NCBI GenBank assembly: GCA_942491465.1 | Contig: CALOBA010000045.1 | Span: forward strand, 62,001 to 126,000 | DNA: 64,000 bases | Reading direction: 5' to 3' | DNA from: CALOBA01 sp942491465 | GTDB taxonomy: Bacteria > Pseudomonadota > Gammaproteobacteria > Chromatiales > Chromatiaceae | Shown here: one piece after another, positions 27,083-35,673 of the stretch | Position numbering within the stretch: position 1 is the stretch's first letter | How the letters are laid out: the number at the start of each line of letters is the position of its first letter | The notes under the pieces: generated by a model | Databases searched by the model: none | The model's input: the letters and a program-made list of their open reading frames with translations, nothing else | Told to the model about the DNA's origin: nothing | Translations under genes and position numbers: made by a program

Positions 27083-28018
27083 TCACCGCTCTTCCCCCTT
27101 CACCACCTCCCACAGCCGCTCCATGTCGTCGTGGTGCTCGCGCCCCGGGATCTTGCCCGCCGCGCGCAGGATCACCTCGACGCGCTGGAAGCGGCGCTCG
27201 AAGCGATGGTTGGCGGCGCGCAGGGCCTGCTCGGCGTCGACGCCCATGTGCCGGGCCAGGTTGACGCAGGTGAACAGCAGGTCGCCGATCTCGTGCACGC
27301 GCTCGGTGGGATCGGCATGGGCGGCGAAGGTCTCGGCGCATTCGTCGAGCTCCTCGCGGACCTTGTCGGCGACGCCTTCGAGGTCATCCGGGTCCCAGTC
27401 GAAGCCCACATTGGCGGCGCGCTTTTGCAGCTTATCGGCCCGCACCAGTGCCGGCAGGGCCTGGGCGACGCCGTCGACGACGCTGACGTGGGGGCGCTGG
27501 CCCTTGGCCTCGCGTTCGGCCTGCTTCTCGCGCTCCCAGTTGTTGCGTACCTCCTCCTCGCTGGCCACGGCGACGCCGCTGAAGACGTGCGGGTGGCGGC
27601 GGATCATCTTCTCGGTAATGGCCTGGCAGACGTCGCCGAAGTCGAACCGCCCCTTGGCCGACGGCAGCTCGCTGCCGATCTGGCTGTGGATGGCGACCTG
27701 GAACAGCAGATCGCCCAGCTCCTCGCGGAGCTCGGCCATGTCGTCGTTCTCGATCGCCTCGGCGACCTCGTAGGCCTCCTCGAGGGTGTACGGCAGGATG
27801 CTGCGGAAGCTCTGCTTGAGATCCCAGGGACAGCCGTGCTCGGGATCGCGCAGCCGGCCGACGACGGCCAGCAGGGCGTCGATCCGGCGCGCATCGGACA
27901 AGGCGGCGCGCAGGGCATCAGGCAGATCGGTGGAGATTGCCGGCGTGTCGGCGCCGGCTTCAACCGATCGCGACGGTGCCGGGCCGCCGAGGGGCTTCTG
28001 GTCGCGATAACCGCTCAT
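27083..28018 (-). CDS. mazG: Nucleoside triphosphate pyrophosphohydrolase MazG
   Basis: 311 residues. Two MazG domains: the first has CPWDLKQSFRSILPYTLEE and EELGDLLFQVAIH, the second EELDECAETF and HEIGDLLFTCVNLARHMG. Each shows the EExxE and ExxD metal-binding pattern. Hydrolyses (d)NTPs to monophosphate and pyrophosphate. The first ~38 residues before the conserved part are extra and low in complexity, so a later start is possible. Upstream and cotranscribed with the Nudix gene. Confidence 0.95.
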   Translation of the reverse strand: MSGYRDQKPLGGPAPSRSVEAGADTPAISTDLPDALRAALSDARRIDALLAVVGRLRDPEHGCPWDLKQSFRSILPYTLEEAYEVAEAIENDDMAELREELGDLLFQVAIHSQIGSELPSAKGRFDFGDVCQAITEKMIRRHPHVFSGVAVASEEEVRNNWEREKQAEREAKGQRPHVSVVDGVAQALPALVRADKLQKRAANVGFDWDPDDLEGVADKVREELDECAETFAAHADPTERVHEIGDLLFTCVNLARHMGVDAEQALRAANHRFERRFQRVEVILRAAGKIPGREHHDDMERLWEVVKGEER

Positions 28019-28058
28019 GGTTGCTGTAAAGGCTCCAAAGTTGGGTAGTCGTAAGGTG

Positions 28059-28415
28059 CTAGGGGCGCAGCAGGAAGTCGCCGAGCAGGCCGATCAGGAC
28101 GGCGCCCAGGCCGCCCCACTTCCAATAGCCGATGGGGATGCCGATGGGCTCGTCGGCGCGGCTGCGCCCCGGGGCCTTGAGGATGGACCACAGATGCGGG
28201 CCGGACAGGAACCAGGGCACGAAGCCGAAGGTCACCGGCACCGCCAGCCATAGGGGCACCGGCTGATTGATGATCAGCACCAGCGCGGCCATGGGCCAGA
28301 GGCCGAAGTAGGCGGCCGTGAGCTTGGCATCCAGGCTCTTGTCCCGGGTCACGACGAAGGCGGCGACGGCGCCGACGCCCCAGAGCGCGGAGACGATGAT
28401 GAAGATCAGCCGCAT
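28059..28415 (-). CDS. Small four-helix membrane protein
   Basis: 118 residues with four hydrophobic segments (about 3-22, 38-52, 55-72, 98-115) separated by short basic loops. No family recognised. Lies between a lipoprotein gene and mazG on the same strand, with gaps of ~40 bp on each side. Confidence 0.65.
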   Translation of the reverse strand: MRLIFIIVSALWGVGAVAAFVVTRDKSLDAKLTAAYFGLWPMAALVLIINQPVPLWLAVPVTFGFVPWFLSGPHLWSILKAPGRSRADEPIGIPIGYWKWGGLGAVLIGLLGDFLLRP

Positions 28416-28458
28416 CGGGTCGTTCTCGTTGCCCTAGGCCCCGGCTGCGCGGGCAACC

Positions 28459-28992
28459 TCAGCGGCCCTTGCGCATGTCCATCAACGGGCTCTGGGGCAC
28501 GTCGATGAACTTCGCGCAGTCGCCGGGGGCGGCGGTGAAGCGATTCATCTCGCCGATGGCGCAGCGGCCGGGATCGGTGACCGTGATGTAGTCGATCTGC
28601 TCACAGCGGATCCTGGTGAAGGTCAGCTCGCGATACTGACTCTCCGTCGGCCGCAGGTTGGTGAAGTTGCGGGCGATGGCATCGTAGAGCACGTCGCCGC
28701 TGAGGTAGGCCGACAGGCGCACCGAGATGTTGATGATGCGCTCGTCTAGTCTGTTCGTGACCGTGATGCCGAGCGTACAGGCGTTTGGAAATGCCTTGCG
28801 CATGTGCACGCTCATCACCAGGGCCTTGCGGCCGGTGTCGGTGACCGCCTTGGCGCGGGTCACCTTCGGGGCGTTCGGGTTGTAGGCGGGCTTCTTGTCC
28901 CACCAGGGATTGGCACAGCCGGCCAAGAACACCGCGAGGACGGCACCGATGCCGGCGGTCAATAGGGCTTTCTTGCACATGGTCGAGCTCAT
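28459..28992 (-). CDS. Lipoprotein of unknown function
   Basis: 177 residues from 28992 (ATG at 28980 also possible). The signal peptide ends in a lipobox, AVFLAGCANPWW, so the mature protein should be lipidated at Cys. The remainder (~150 residues) is a beta-rich domain containing NACTLGITVTNRLDERIINI and further Cys residues that could pair in the periplasm. No family assigned. First gene of the leftward group ending at the Nudix gene. Confidence 0.75.
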   Translation of the reverse strand: MSSTMCKKALLTAGIGAVLAVFLAGCANPWWDKKPAYNPNAPKVTRAKAVTDTGRKALVMSVHMRKAFPNACTLGITVTNRLDERIINISVRLSAYLSGDVLYDAIARNFTNLRPTESQYRELTFTRIRCEQIDYITVTDPGRCAIGEMNRFTAAPGDCAKFIDVPQSPLMDMRKGR

Positions 28993-29185
28993 CAGGTCCA
29001 ACGGTTGCGTGCAAGGATACATGAACGCCGCCCGCACGTGCCGGTCGCCGGCGCGCAACGGTGCACCTGTCGGGCCTGCCGGCGTCGGCTATGCTTAGTC
29101 ATGCCCGACGTTGCGTCGGTGGGGCCTGCGCAAGCAGGTAGTCCGAATAGTCAAACGCCGCACGGCGGCGAACTGGAGCTGAACC

Positions 29186-29419
29186 GTGGACATCAACCTA
29201 TCGGATGTTGTCATCCATATCGACGAGAACCTCGGCGCGGAGCGCCGCCAGGAGATCGAGGCCACGCTGCGAGGTATCGACGGCGTGGTCAGCGTCCATA
29301 ACCCCGATGAGCGCCCGCACCTGACGATGGTGGAGTACAACCCGCAGCGGACCAACAGTCAGGTCCTGCTCGCGGCCGTCACCTCCGCCGGGGTCCACGC
29401 CGAGTTGGTGGGCCTCTGA
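29186..29419 (+). CDS. Small HMA-fold protein without the metal-binding cysteines
   Basis: 77 residues from a GTG start with a GGAG ribosome site. The pattern VVIHIDENLGAERRQEIEATL ... GVVSVHNPDERPHLTMVEYN looks like the beta-alpha-beta fold of heavy-metal-associated domains, but there is no CxxC, so it is unlikely to carry copper in the usual way. Stand-alone; followed by a GC-rich hairpin. Confidence 0.65.
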   Translation: MDINLSDVVIHIDENLGAERRQEIEATLRGIDGVVSVHNPDERPHLTMVEYNPQRTNSQVLLAAVTSAGVHAELVGL

Positions 29420-29430
29420 TCGACCGCCAC

Positions 29431-29468
29431 CTGCCCGGCGGTCCGCGCACCGCGGCCTTGCCGGGCAG
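29431..29468. terminator. GC-rich hairpin after the HMA-like gene
   Basis: CTGCCCGGC and GCCGGGCAG flank a 20-base loop, 12 bp beyond the stop. There is no T run, so it may be a weak terminator or only a structured 3' end. The following 29469-29665 carries nothing recognisable. Confidence 0.4.
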
Positions 29469-29665
29469 GCCTTCGGGCGGCTCGACGGCCGCCCAAACCT
29501 CCTCCATCGATCCGGCCTCAAATCCCTTTCCCGCCGCGGCGCGGAGCGTTTCGGACAGCTGTTCGATGCCGACGCGGAATCATTCGCCTCGGTGACCAGG
29601 GCGGTGGTGATCGCCCCGCCGCGCTCGGGAAACGGGCACGACTGCGCTTTCGCCACGCGCTCGGC

Positions 29666-29772
29666 CTAAGGATCGGTTCAGAAACAAGTGGCGCAGACGC
29701 CCGCTCGCTGAACCTTTTGATTGGCCATTTCGTGGTTGCGTCTGCACCACTTGTTTCTGAACATTGACTAAG
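29666..29772 (-). repeat. MITE-like palindrome, family 1, copy B
   Basis: Same structure as copy A, with ends GTTCAGAAACAAGTGG and CCACTTGTTTCTGAAC. Flanked on both sides by CTAA, consistent with a four-base target duplication. Lies in the gap between the HMA-like gene and the gene ending at 29890. Confidence 0.88.
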
Positions 29773-29889
29773 GGTGGCATGGTCAAGGAAAGGCCCAATC
29801 GGCATTGAGGTCTCGGCCCAGGCCGATGTGCGCCTAGAGGACCTGGCCGGGACCGAGCTGCAGGTCGGCAGCCTAAGTCGGACAGGCTC

Positions 29890-30528
29890 CTACAGCCGGC
29901 TGTCCTCCACCAACGCCTTGATCGGCCCGGCGGCCGCGACCCCGTGGTGGCGGTGCAGGTCGAGCATCTGCCGGCCGATCCGCTCCCAGTGCGCGCGCCC
30001 ACGCTCGGCGATCGTCGCCAGCTGCGCGGCGTCGCCGACCTGGTGCCAGCGATCGTAGGCCAGGGCCAGGCCCGGGAAGAGGTCGCGGCGCAGGTGGGTC
30101 AGGTTGCCGAGGTAGAAGTGCAGCGCCGGGGCGTCGGCGCCGTCGGCCAGGCGGGGTAGGGTGACCAGACAGTCGGCCAGGTGGTCGCGCACGGCCCGCG
30201 CCATCAGCTCCGCCGGGGTCTGGGCCAGGTCGAGCAGCATCCGCCCCCAGTGCTCGCCGAGCAGGTTGCCGGCGGCGACCTCGCCCTGCTCGTGCAGCAG
30301 GGCGTTGGCGATCTCGCGGTCGGCCATGGCGTCCAGCGAGCCGTCCAGGTCGCGGTCGAAGTCGTAGCAGGCAAAGGCGCGGCCCATTAGCTCCAGCGCC
30401 AGCTCTCCAGCTTCTAGATGCGGCGCACACTCGCGACGCAGGGAGTAGTCGGCACCGTGGTGCGCATCGGAGATGTGGCAGTTGTGCTGTACGGTCTCCG
30501 CCAAGACATTCAGTGCGTGTGGATTCAT
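29890..30528 (-). CDS. Hypothetical protein, apparently internally shortened (Sfum_1244-like)
   Basis: 212 residues. It opens NVLAETVQHNCHISDAHHGA and continues from ~residue 45 with RAFACYDFDRDLDGSL, LLHEQGEVAAGNLLG, DHLADCLVTLP and HFYLGNLTHLRRDLF. From memory this is the family called Sfum_1244, whose usual members are ~100 residues longer. The segment between the N-terminal motif and ACYDFD appears to be missing, joined by HLEAGELALELMG. No frameshift is needed. Function unknown. Divergent from the next gene. Confidence 0.6.
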   Translation of the reverse strand: MNPHALNVLAETVQHNCHISDAHHGADYSLRRECAPHLEAGELALELMGRAFACYDFDRDLDGSLDAMADREIANALLHEQGEVAAGNLLGEHWGRMLLDLAQTPAELMARAVRDHLADCLVTLPRLADGADAPALHFYLGNLTHLRRDLFPGLALAYDRWHQVGDAAQLATIAERGRAHWERIGRQMLDLHRHHGVAAAGPIKALVEDSRL

Positions 30529-30631
30529 CGGTCCGCCCTTTTTCCGACCAAAATACTAGGTCTACAACAGTAGCGCCTGTTCCCGCCGCTGCCAACCCGC
30601 GGCGGGCGAACGGGCCCGACGAGGAGCAACA

Positions 30632-31186
30632 ATGGCTTTGCGTATCAAGTCTCACTGGTGGAACGACGAGGGCGAGCGCTCGCTGCCGGAGATCGCCACC
30701 GCACTGGCGTTCATCGCCTGGCGCATCAGCGTGGACAAGGCGGTCACGCTGCACTGTCAGCGGTTTGTCTATCGCGACGACGCCCAGCGCCTGGATGTGA
30801 TCCAGGAGTATCTGATCTTTCTCATCCAGGTCGCCGACCGCCTGTCCCACGGCATGTTCGACGACGATGCCCGGCGCACCCTGATCACCGCCTTCGCGCG
30901 CAAGTGCGTGGAGCATCTGCAGGACAACAGCCAGGACCTGCTCGGCGTCGGCGACTACGGCAGCCCGTTCCTGGAGCGGCTGAATCAGCGCTCGGGGGAA
31001 TACGCGGACTTCAAGCTCGACGACGAGGGGCCGAGCTACCCGTTCCTGCGCCACCTGGGCTTCGAGATCCAGCAGCTGATGGGGCGCGAGGACGAGAACC
31101 GCTGGGTCATCGATCAGGTCATGGACAAGGACGGCTGGGACGCCTACAAACGCTTCACCAAGGCCTTCCGCGACCTGTTCGACTGA
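30632..31186 (+). CDS. Conserved hypothetical protein
   Basis: 184 residues, soluble and helix-rich: EIATALAFIAWRISVDKAV, then FLIQVADRLSHGMFDDDAR and MGREDENRWVIDQVMDKDG. Conserved-looking acidic and aromatic residues suggest a folded protein, but no family is assigned. Good GGAG ribosome site. Its upstream region is shared with the divergent Sfum_1244-like gene. Confidence 0.7.
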   Translation: MALRIKSHWWNDEGERSLPEIATALAFIAWRISVDKAVTLHCQRFVYRDDAQRLDVIQEYLIFLIQVADRLSHGMFDDDARRTLITAFARKCVEHLQDNSQDLLGVGDYGSPFLERLNQRSGEYADFKLDDEGPSYPFLRHLGFEIQQLMGREDENRWVIDQVMDKDGWDAYKRFTKAFRDLFD

Positions 31187-31256
31187 CTGGCCCACCGCAA
31201 AGGCCCGCGATTTGGCATGATACGACCCTCGCTCCATCAGCCGAGAGGACCACCCG

Positions 31257-31631
31257 ATGCGCATCCCGTCCGTTGCTAAGGCGAACGCCCTGCTCGCCGC
31301 CATGCTGCTGATCCCCGCCCTGGCCTCGGCCTCGGTCTACGGCTTCCTCGACCAAGGGGCCATGCGCTACTTCCGCGGGGAGGACGCGGCCCTGATGTCG
31401 GCGGCCATGGACGCCGCCCTCGCAGACACCGCCGATGATCAGCCCCAGACCTGGCGCAACGATGCCACCGGCAGCCACGGCAGCGTGACCGTGCTGCGCA
31501 GCTTCACCGACCACGGTCGCGACTGCCGTCGCCTGGAGATCAGCAACCACGCCGGCGGCACCGACGGCCGGGCGGTCGCCGACATGTGCCATGTGGACGG
31601 CGTCTGGAAGGTGCTGCGCATGCCCGAATGA
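31257..31631 (+). CDS. Exported surface-antigen-type protein
   Basis: 124 residues. A Sec signal peptide (LLAAMLLIPALASASVYG) is followed by an ~85-residue beta domain with TWRNDATGSHGSVTVLRSF, CRRLEISN and CHVDGVWKVLR, the pattern of the 17-kDa surface-antigen/RT0821-like C-terminal domain. The two Cys could pair in the periplasm. Precedes the TSUP permease by 85 bp. Confidence 0.75.
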   Translation: MRIPSVAKANALLAAMLLIPALASASVYGFLDQGAMRYFRGEDAALMSAAMDAALADTADDQPQTWRNDATGSHGSVTVLRSFTDHGRDCRRLEISNHAGGTDGRAVADMCHVDGVWKVLRMPE

Positions 31632-31716
31632 GGGCGCGCCGCGCCATGGCCGAGCGATTCGCGGGTGCGCGTGCGGCGTCGTTCACCCGCCTGCGCGCAC
31701 GCGCGGCCCAGGGCCG

Positions 31717-32478
31717 ATGTCCGACCCGACCCTGATCCTCGGCCTGCTGTTCGCGCTGGCGCTGGTCGCCGGGATGGTGGATGCCATCGCCGGCGGCGGC
31801 GGCCTGATCACGGTGCCGGCGCTGCTGTGGGCGGGCCTGCCGCCGGTGCAGGCCCTGGCCACGAACAAGGCCCAGGGGGTGTTCGGCACCTTCGCCGCCA
31901 CCGCCGGCTTCATCCGCTGCGGCGCCATCGATCTGCGCCGCTCGCTGCCGGCGGTGGTCTGCACCTTTGTGGGTGCCGCCGTCGGCGCGGTGACCGTCCA
32001 GGTGCTGAGCACGGATCTGCTCGCGCGCCTGGTGCCGGTGCTGTTGATCGGCTTCGCGGTCTATTTTCTGCTCTCGCCGCGGGTCTCGGATGTGCGCTCG
32101 CGTCGGCGCATCGGCCCGATCCCCTTCGCCCTGCTGATCGGGCTCGGCGTGGGCTGGTACGACGGCTTCTTCGGGCCGGGCACGGGCACCTTGTTTGCGT
32201 TTGCCTATGTCGCCCTGCTCGGCGAGGGCCTGCGCGGGGCCACGGCCCACGCCAAGCTGTTGAACTTCACCAGCAACCTGGCGGCGCTGCTGCTGTTCAG
32301 CACCGGCGCCCATATCGCCTGGGACCTGGCCCTGGTCATGGCCGCCGGCCAGCTCATGGGCGGCTGGATCGGCGCCCATCTGGTGCTGCGCCATGGCGCG
32401 CGACTGATCCGGCCGGTGCTGGTGGTCGTCTCGCTGGCGGTGTCGGCGAAGCTGCTGTGGGAGCAGCTCGGGGCCTAG
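31717..32478 (+). CDS. TSUP-family (TauE/SafE) permease
   Basis: 253 residues with about eight transmembrane helices. The two TSUP half-motifs are clear: GMVDAIAGGGGLITVPALL with NKAQGVFGT in the first half, and GWYDGFFGPGTGTLF with NFTSNLAALLLF in the second. The family exports or imports sulfonates, sulfite or other small organosulfur anions, plausible in a sulfur bacterium, but the substrate cannot be read from sequence. ATG at 31717 chosen because hydrophobicity begins there. Confidence 0.9.
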   Translation: MSDPTLILGLLFALALVAGMVDAIAGGGGLITVPALLWAGLPPVQALATNKAQGVFGTFAATAGFIRCGAIDLRRSLPAVVCTFVGAAVGAVTVQVLSTDLLARLVPVLLIGFAVYFLLSPRVSDVRSRRRIGPIPFALLIGLGVGWYDGFFGPGTGTLFAFAYVALLGEGLRGATAHAKLLNFTSNLAALLLFSTGAHIAWDLALVMAAGQLMGGWIGAHLVLRHGARLIRPVLVVVSLAVSAKLLWEQLGA

Positions 32479-32541
32479 CGAGCCGCCGTCGCCACAGGCG
32501 GGCGGGGGCAGGGTGGGGCTGGCGGAACAGGCGACGGCCGC

Positions 32542-33675
32542 TCAGGCCGCGTCCTCAAACACCATCAGCACCCCGGTATATCCGTACAGCCGGTTCTGGG
32601 AGATCTCGCCGTTGGCGTAGAACCCCACCAACGGAAAATCGCCGAGCCGGTCCTGGATCAGGCGCAGCTCCGCGGAGTCGTCGCCGAACAGGTTGACGCC
32701 GCGGCCGAGGCAGGAGATGTAGACCCCGCCCCGCGGCGGGCCGGAGAGACGGCCGGCGAGTCCGTCGAGCATCCGCTGCAGGTCGTCGCGCGCGCTGTCG
32801 GCGTCGCGCCGGCAGAACATGATCTGCTGCCCCTGCTCGACCAGGTCCCCCACCGCCAGCAGCTTCTGCTCCAGGTCGACGCCGAGCAGGTTGCGCACCA
32901 GATAGTCGCCGGTGTCGGAGCCGGCGATGGGTAGGCCGGCGAAGATGTAGCCGCCGATGCGGGACATGTCCCGCGCGAGGACCTCGCCGATGTCCTCGCG
33001 GAAGACGTCGAGCGCCGGCCGGCCGTCGATCTTGACCAGCACGTTGCGCTGGACCTCGGTCATGACCCGGTGCGGGCCGATGGGCGAGCAGCCCTGGGTC
33101 AAGGTGGTCTGGATCGGGACCTGGTCAGTGAACATCACCCCGGCGACCCCGCCCTGGGTCGGGGCATCGGCCACGACCCGGGCATTGCTCTCGGAGCTGG
33201 CGAGTCCGCCGACCAAGAAACCGGCCGCCGTGCGCTCGGCGAGCTGGGTGATCAGGCCCTCGGTCAGCGGATTCGACGGATCGCCGTGGACCAGGCCGAG
33301 AAACGGCTGCGGTTGGCCGAGCCAGGCCTGTTGCGCGGCATCGAAGGCGGCCAGATCCTTGACCACGGGCGGGAACACGCGAAAGGCATCGGCGGGCAGA
33401 TCGGCGAGCATGACGGCCAGCGCCGGCTGCTCGTAGTACTCGACGCCGGTGGCGCAGATGCCGATGCCGACGGCGCCGACCCAATGCGGCACGCCGGTGG
33501 CGGCCTGCAACATCGCCAGGACCTGGTCGACATGGGCGTTGACGGCGTCGGTGAGGTAGACAAAGCCCAGCGCGGGTGCCGGGCCGTTCAGCTGCGGGGC
33601 CAGCTCGGCAATGACCTGGTCGACGGCGACACGCCAATCGGTGGCGCTGGCGTGGGCATAGGGGAATGGAGCCAT
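32542..33675 (-). CDS. FIST-domain sensory protein
   Basis: 377 residues from the ATG at 33675. FIST N domain (~25-210) with LGFVYLTDAVNAHVDQV and GLASSESNARVV; FIST C domain (~230-365) with DYLVRNLLGVD, SCLGRGVNLFG and LVGFYANGEISQ. FIST proteins are predicted small-ligand sensors that act alone or with signalling domains; here no output domain is attached. Convergent with the TSUP gene, with a loose GCCGTCGCC/GGCGACGGC inverted repeat between the stops. Confidence 0.92.
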   Translation of the reverse strand: MAPFPYAHASATDWRVAVDQVIAELAPQLNGPAPALGFVYLTDAVNAHVDQVLAMLQAATGVPHWVGAVGIGICATGVEYYEQPALAVMLADLPADAFRVFPPVVKDLAAFDAAQQAWLGQPQPFLGLVHGDPSNPLTEGLITQLAERTAAGFLVGGLASSESNARVVADAPTQGGVAGVMFTDQVPIQTTLTQGCSPIGPHRVMTEVQRNVLVKIDGRPALDVFREDIGEVLARDMSRIGGYIFAGLPIAGSDTGDYLVRNLLGVDLEQKLLAVGDLVEQGQQIMFCRRDADSARDDLQRMLDGLAGRLSGPPRGGVYISCLGRGVNLFGDDSAELRLIQDRLGDFPLVGFYANGEISQNRLYGYTGVLMVFEDAA

Positions 33676-33899
33676 GGGCGGGGCCTTTGATGATCGGTTG
33701 ATGTCGCGCTCAGCACCGCCGGCGCCCGAAGAGGACACATGCCGCGTGAACATGGGCGATCGCGCATTGCGGCATAGCATAGAGCATCAGCCCCGCCCGG
33801 GCGAACACGCGGGCATGACCCCTGCCATCGCGCTTTCGGCCGCATGCCGCCCAACCGGCGGAACCGCTGTCGGCTTCCGCCCGTCGGGCTGCAAGGCCC

Positions 33900-34025
33900 C
33901 TACAGACCGTGGGCGTACAACACCTCGACGCTGTCGATATACGCGATGCCGGAGAAGTTGCCGAAGACTCGGCGACCCGATCGGCGATCCCCTGGCCAGG
34001 GTGTCGCTGGTGGGATGACCTCCAG
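33900..34025 (-). pseudogene. sbtB: SbtB (PII-like) C-terminal remnant
   Basis: Three consecutive reading frames together spell an SbtB tail: HPTSDTLA, then GIADRVAE, then GNFSGIAYIDSVEVLYAHGL and a stop. SbtB ends this way in known members (a GI-Y....EVLY.H tail). The N-terminal half is missing and at least two frameshifts occur. SbtB is the PII-like partner that regulates SbtA bicarbonate uptake. Decay or a bad assembly are both possible, because the adjoining G-rich stretch is suspicious. Confidence 0.6.
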
Positions 34026-34216
34026 GGTTGGGGGGGGGCGGCCGGGGCCGGTGAGCGGGCGCCCGCCGGCGGCGGGGGCGGCGCGCGGGGGGGGCCGGCG
34101 GGCGCGGACGGCGCGCGGGGAGGAGAGGAGCGAGCCGGCGAGACCACGAGCAGACCACCCCGGGGCGGGGGGGGGGCAGGGGGGGCGGCGGGCCACCGAC
34201 CGGCCGGGGGCGGGCG
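34026..34216. other. Anomalous G-rich low-complexity stretch
   Basis: About 190 bp dominated by runs of G (up to ten) on the plus strand, unlike anything else nearby. It lies exactly where the second half of sbtA and the first half of sbtB should be. No motif or coding sense was found. It looks like low-quality sequence bridging a gap rather than natural DNA. Confidence 0.7.
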
Positions 34217-34890
34217 CCGCCGAATCAGCACCGAGAGCAGGCCGCGGAACAGCGGGTCGTAGAAGCCCTCGAACACCGATGCGGGATTGGTCAGCAGGCC
34301 CAGGGCGATGCCCAGCAGCAGTGCGCTGAGCGCCGAGCCCTGCAGGCTCTCCTTGACGATGGGCCAAACCGCGACCTTGTCGCCGGAGCCGTGCTTGCGC
34401 TTCAGGTACGCTTCAGGTACAGGTTGGCGAGCACAATGGCCAGAACCAGCGCCGGGATGTCCATGAACGGGTACAGGGCCGGTGCCCAATGTTCGTAGTC
34501 GATGGCCTCGCTCTCCAGCACCACGATGGCCGCAGCCAGGGTCGAGCCGCTGACGGCGCCGAACAGCCCGGCGGTGGCGATGCCGTCTTCGGTGCGGACG
34601 CTGGGCAGCAGCGCGAGCGTGTAGCGGCCGATCAGGACGGCGGCACAGCCGATCACGACCGCGAAGAACGCCGGCAGCAGCATGTCCGCGAGATTGGCCT
34701 CGCGAATGGACATGCCGCCTTCAAGTCCCACGCGCATCAGCAGCATGAAGACGACGAACTTATAGATCGACTCGGGGATCTCCAGGCGTGAGCCCATGGC
34801 GGCTATGACGATGCCGCCGATCAGGAACGCGAGGGTCGGGGATTGAAACTGCGTCAGCAGACGCGTCAGAAACTCCAGCAATGGTTCCAC
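34217..34890 (-). pseudogene. sbtA: SbtA sodium-dependent bicarbonate transporter, N-terminal half, frameshifted
   Basis: A GTG start at 34890 with an AGGAG site. The first 162 residues are good SbtA: QSPTLAFLIGGIVIAAMGS, EIPESIYKFVVFMLLMRVG, GLFGAVSGSTLAAAIVVLES. At 34400-34421 an 11-bp unit (CGCTTCAGGTA) is tandemly duplicated, which throws the frame. The adjacent frame then continues correctly (KHGSGDKVAVW to GLLSVLI) until the G-rich stretch. The C-terminal half (~150 residues) is absent. If real, bicarbonate uptake by SbtA is lost; if the two lesions are sequence errors, the gene is intact. Upstream nhaD would supply the sodium gradient. Confidence 0.8.
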
Positions 34891-35185
34891 GTACTTGCTC
34901 CTCTCTGCTCGGCCAAGACAGGTTCAACAGGTCGCCGCGGCGAGGCCGGCGGCTGCCTCGGTTGATGGGATGCCGTCCGCATGCAACCTTGCGAATAAAT
35001 TGTGGGGCCGGCTCGACCGAGGGAGTCATCGAAATTCCGGGCGGTCAGCAATAGACGATGCGCAATCGACCATGACAAGCCCCCGGTATTGTGCGCCGGC
35101 CGTTGAAAGCCGCAACCGTCGATGCAACAACTGCAACCAGGGCGACGGTCGACGGGACCCCGCCGCAACCATTGGAGAGACTGCC

Positions 35186-35455
35186 ATGGCGAAAATTCGA
35201 TGGTGCAAGCCGCCCACATGGGCGAGGGCCGCGGCGGCGGCCATGCTGCTGATCGCGACCGCGGACGCAGCAGCTTGGTCGGCCAAGTCCGAGTATGCTA
35301 CCGCCGTGCCCCCGGCGACAGAGGTCCGAGCGCTGGTCCAGCCGCGGCTGGGGCCGCTCGGCGCCGCGCACCGGCAGGCCAACGCCGGGAGATATCCCCC
35401 CGCGTCGTCGATGACGACGGGGGTAGGGAGACCGACCCCAATGCCATTGAGTTAG
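35186..35455 (+). CDS. Small exported protein of unknown function
   Basis: 89 residues, with a clear GGAGAG ribosome site and a signal peptide (AAAAAMLLIATADAAAWSA). The mature part is short and the last few residues already lie inside the repeat element that begins at 35440, so the original C-terminus may have been replaced. Divergent from sbtA across a ~295-bp gap (34891-35185) that must hold both promoters; no clear promoter was seen there. Confidence 0.5.
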   Translation: MAKIRWCKPPTWARAAAAAMLLIATADAAAWSAKSEYATAVPPATEVRALVQPRLGPLGAAHRQANAGRYPPASSMTTGVGRPTPMPLS

Positions 35456-35560
35456 CGAGCGATGGGAGCGCTTTGTGGGAGCGGCTTCAAGCCGCGACTC
35501 GGCTCGCGCGGCGACCGTCGCGGCTGGAAGCCGATCCCACCGCCTAACTTTACGGCATTG
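35440..35560. repeat. MITE-like element, family 2, copy 1
   Basis: ~121 bp with short inverted ends (CAATGCCATT-AGTTA and TAACTTTACGGCATTG) around a REP hairpin: TGTGGGAGCGGCTTCAAGCC, then a GCGACTCGGCTCGCGCGGCG centre, then GGCTGGAAGCCG and TCCCAC. A second, nearly identical copy is at 63390-63511. Confidence 0.85.
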
Positions 35561-35673
35561 AGACCGGCCCGGGGCAGGCGTCTCGACGCTAGCCCGGGTA
35601 CGGCGGAACACCACGGCGGTTCCTCCGACTGCCGCCGAACGACGATCGCAACCCAACCCTGAGGGAATCCGCC

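Noticed and set aside
32485..32538. Inverted repeat GCCGTCGCC/GGCGACGGC as a terminator
   Set aside because: The loop is 36 bases and no T run follows; possible but weak.
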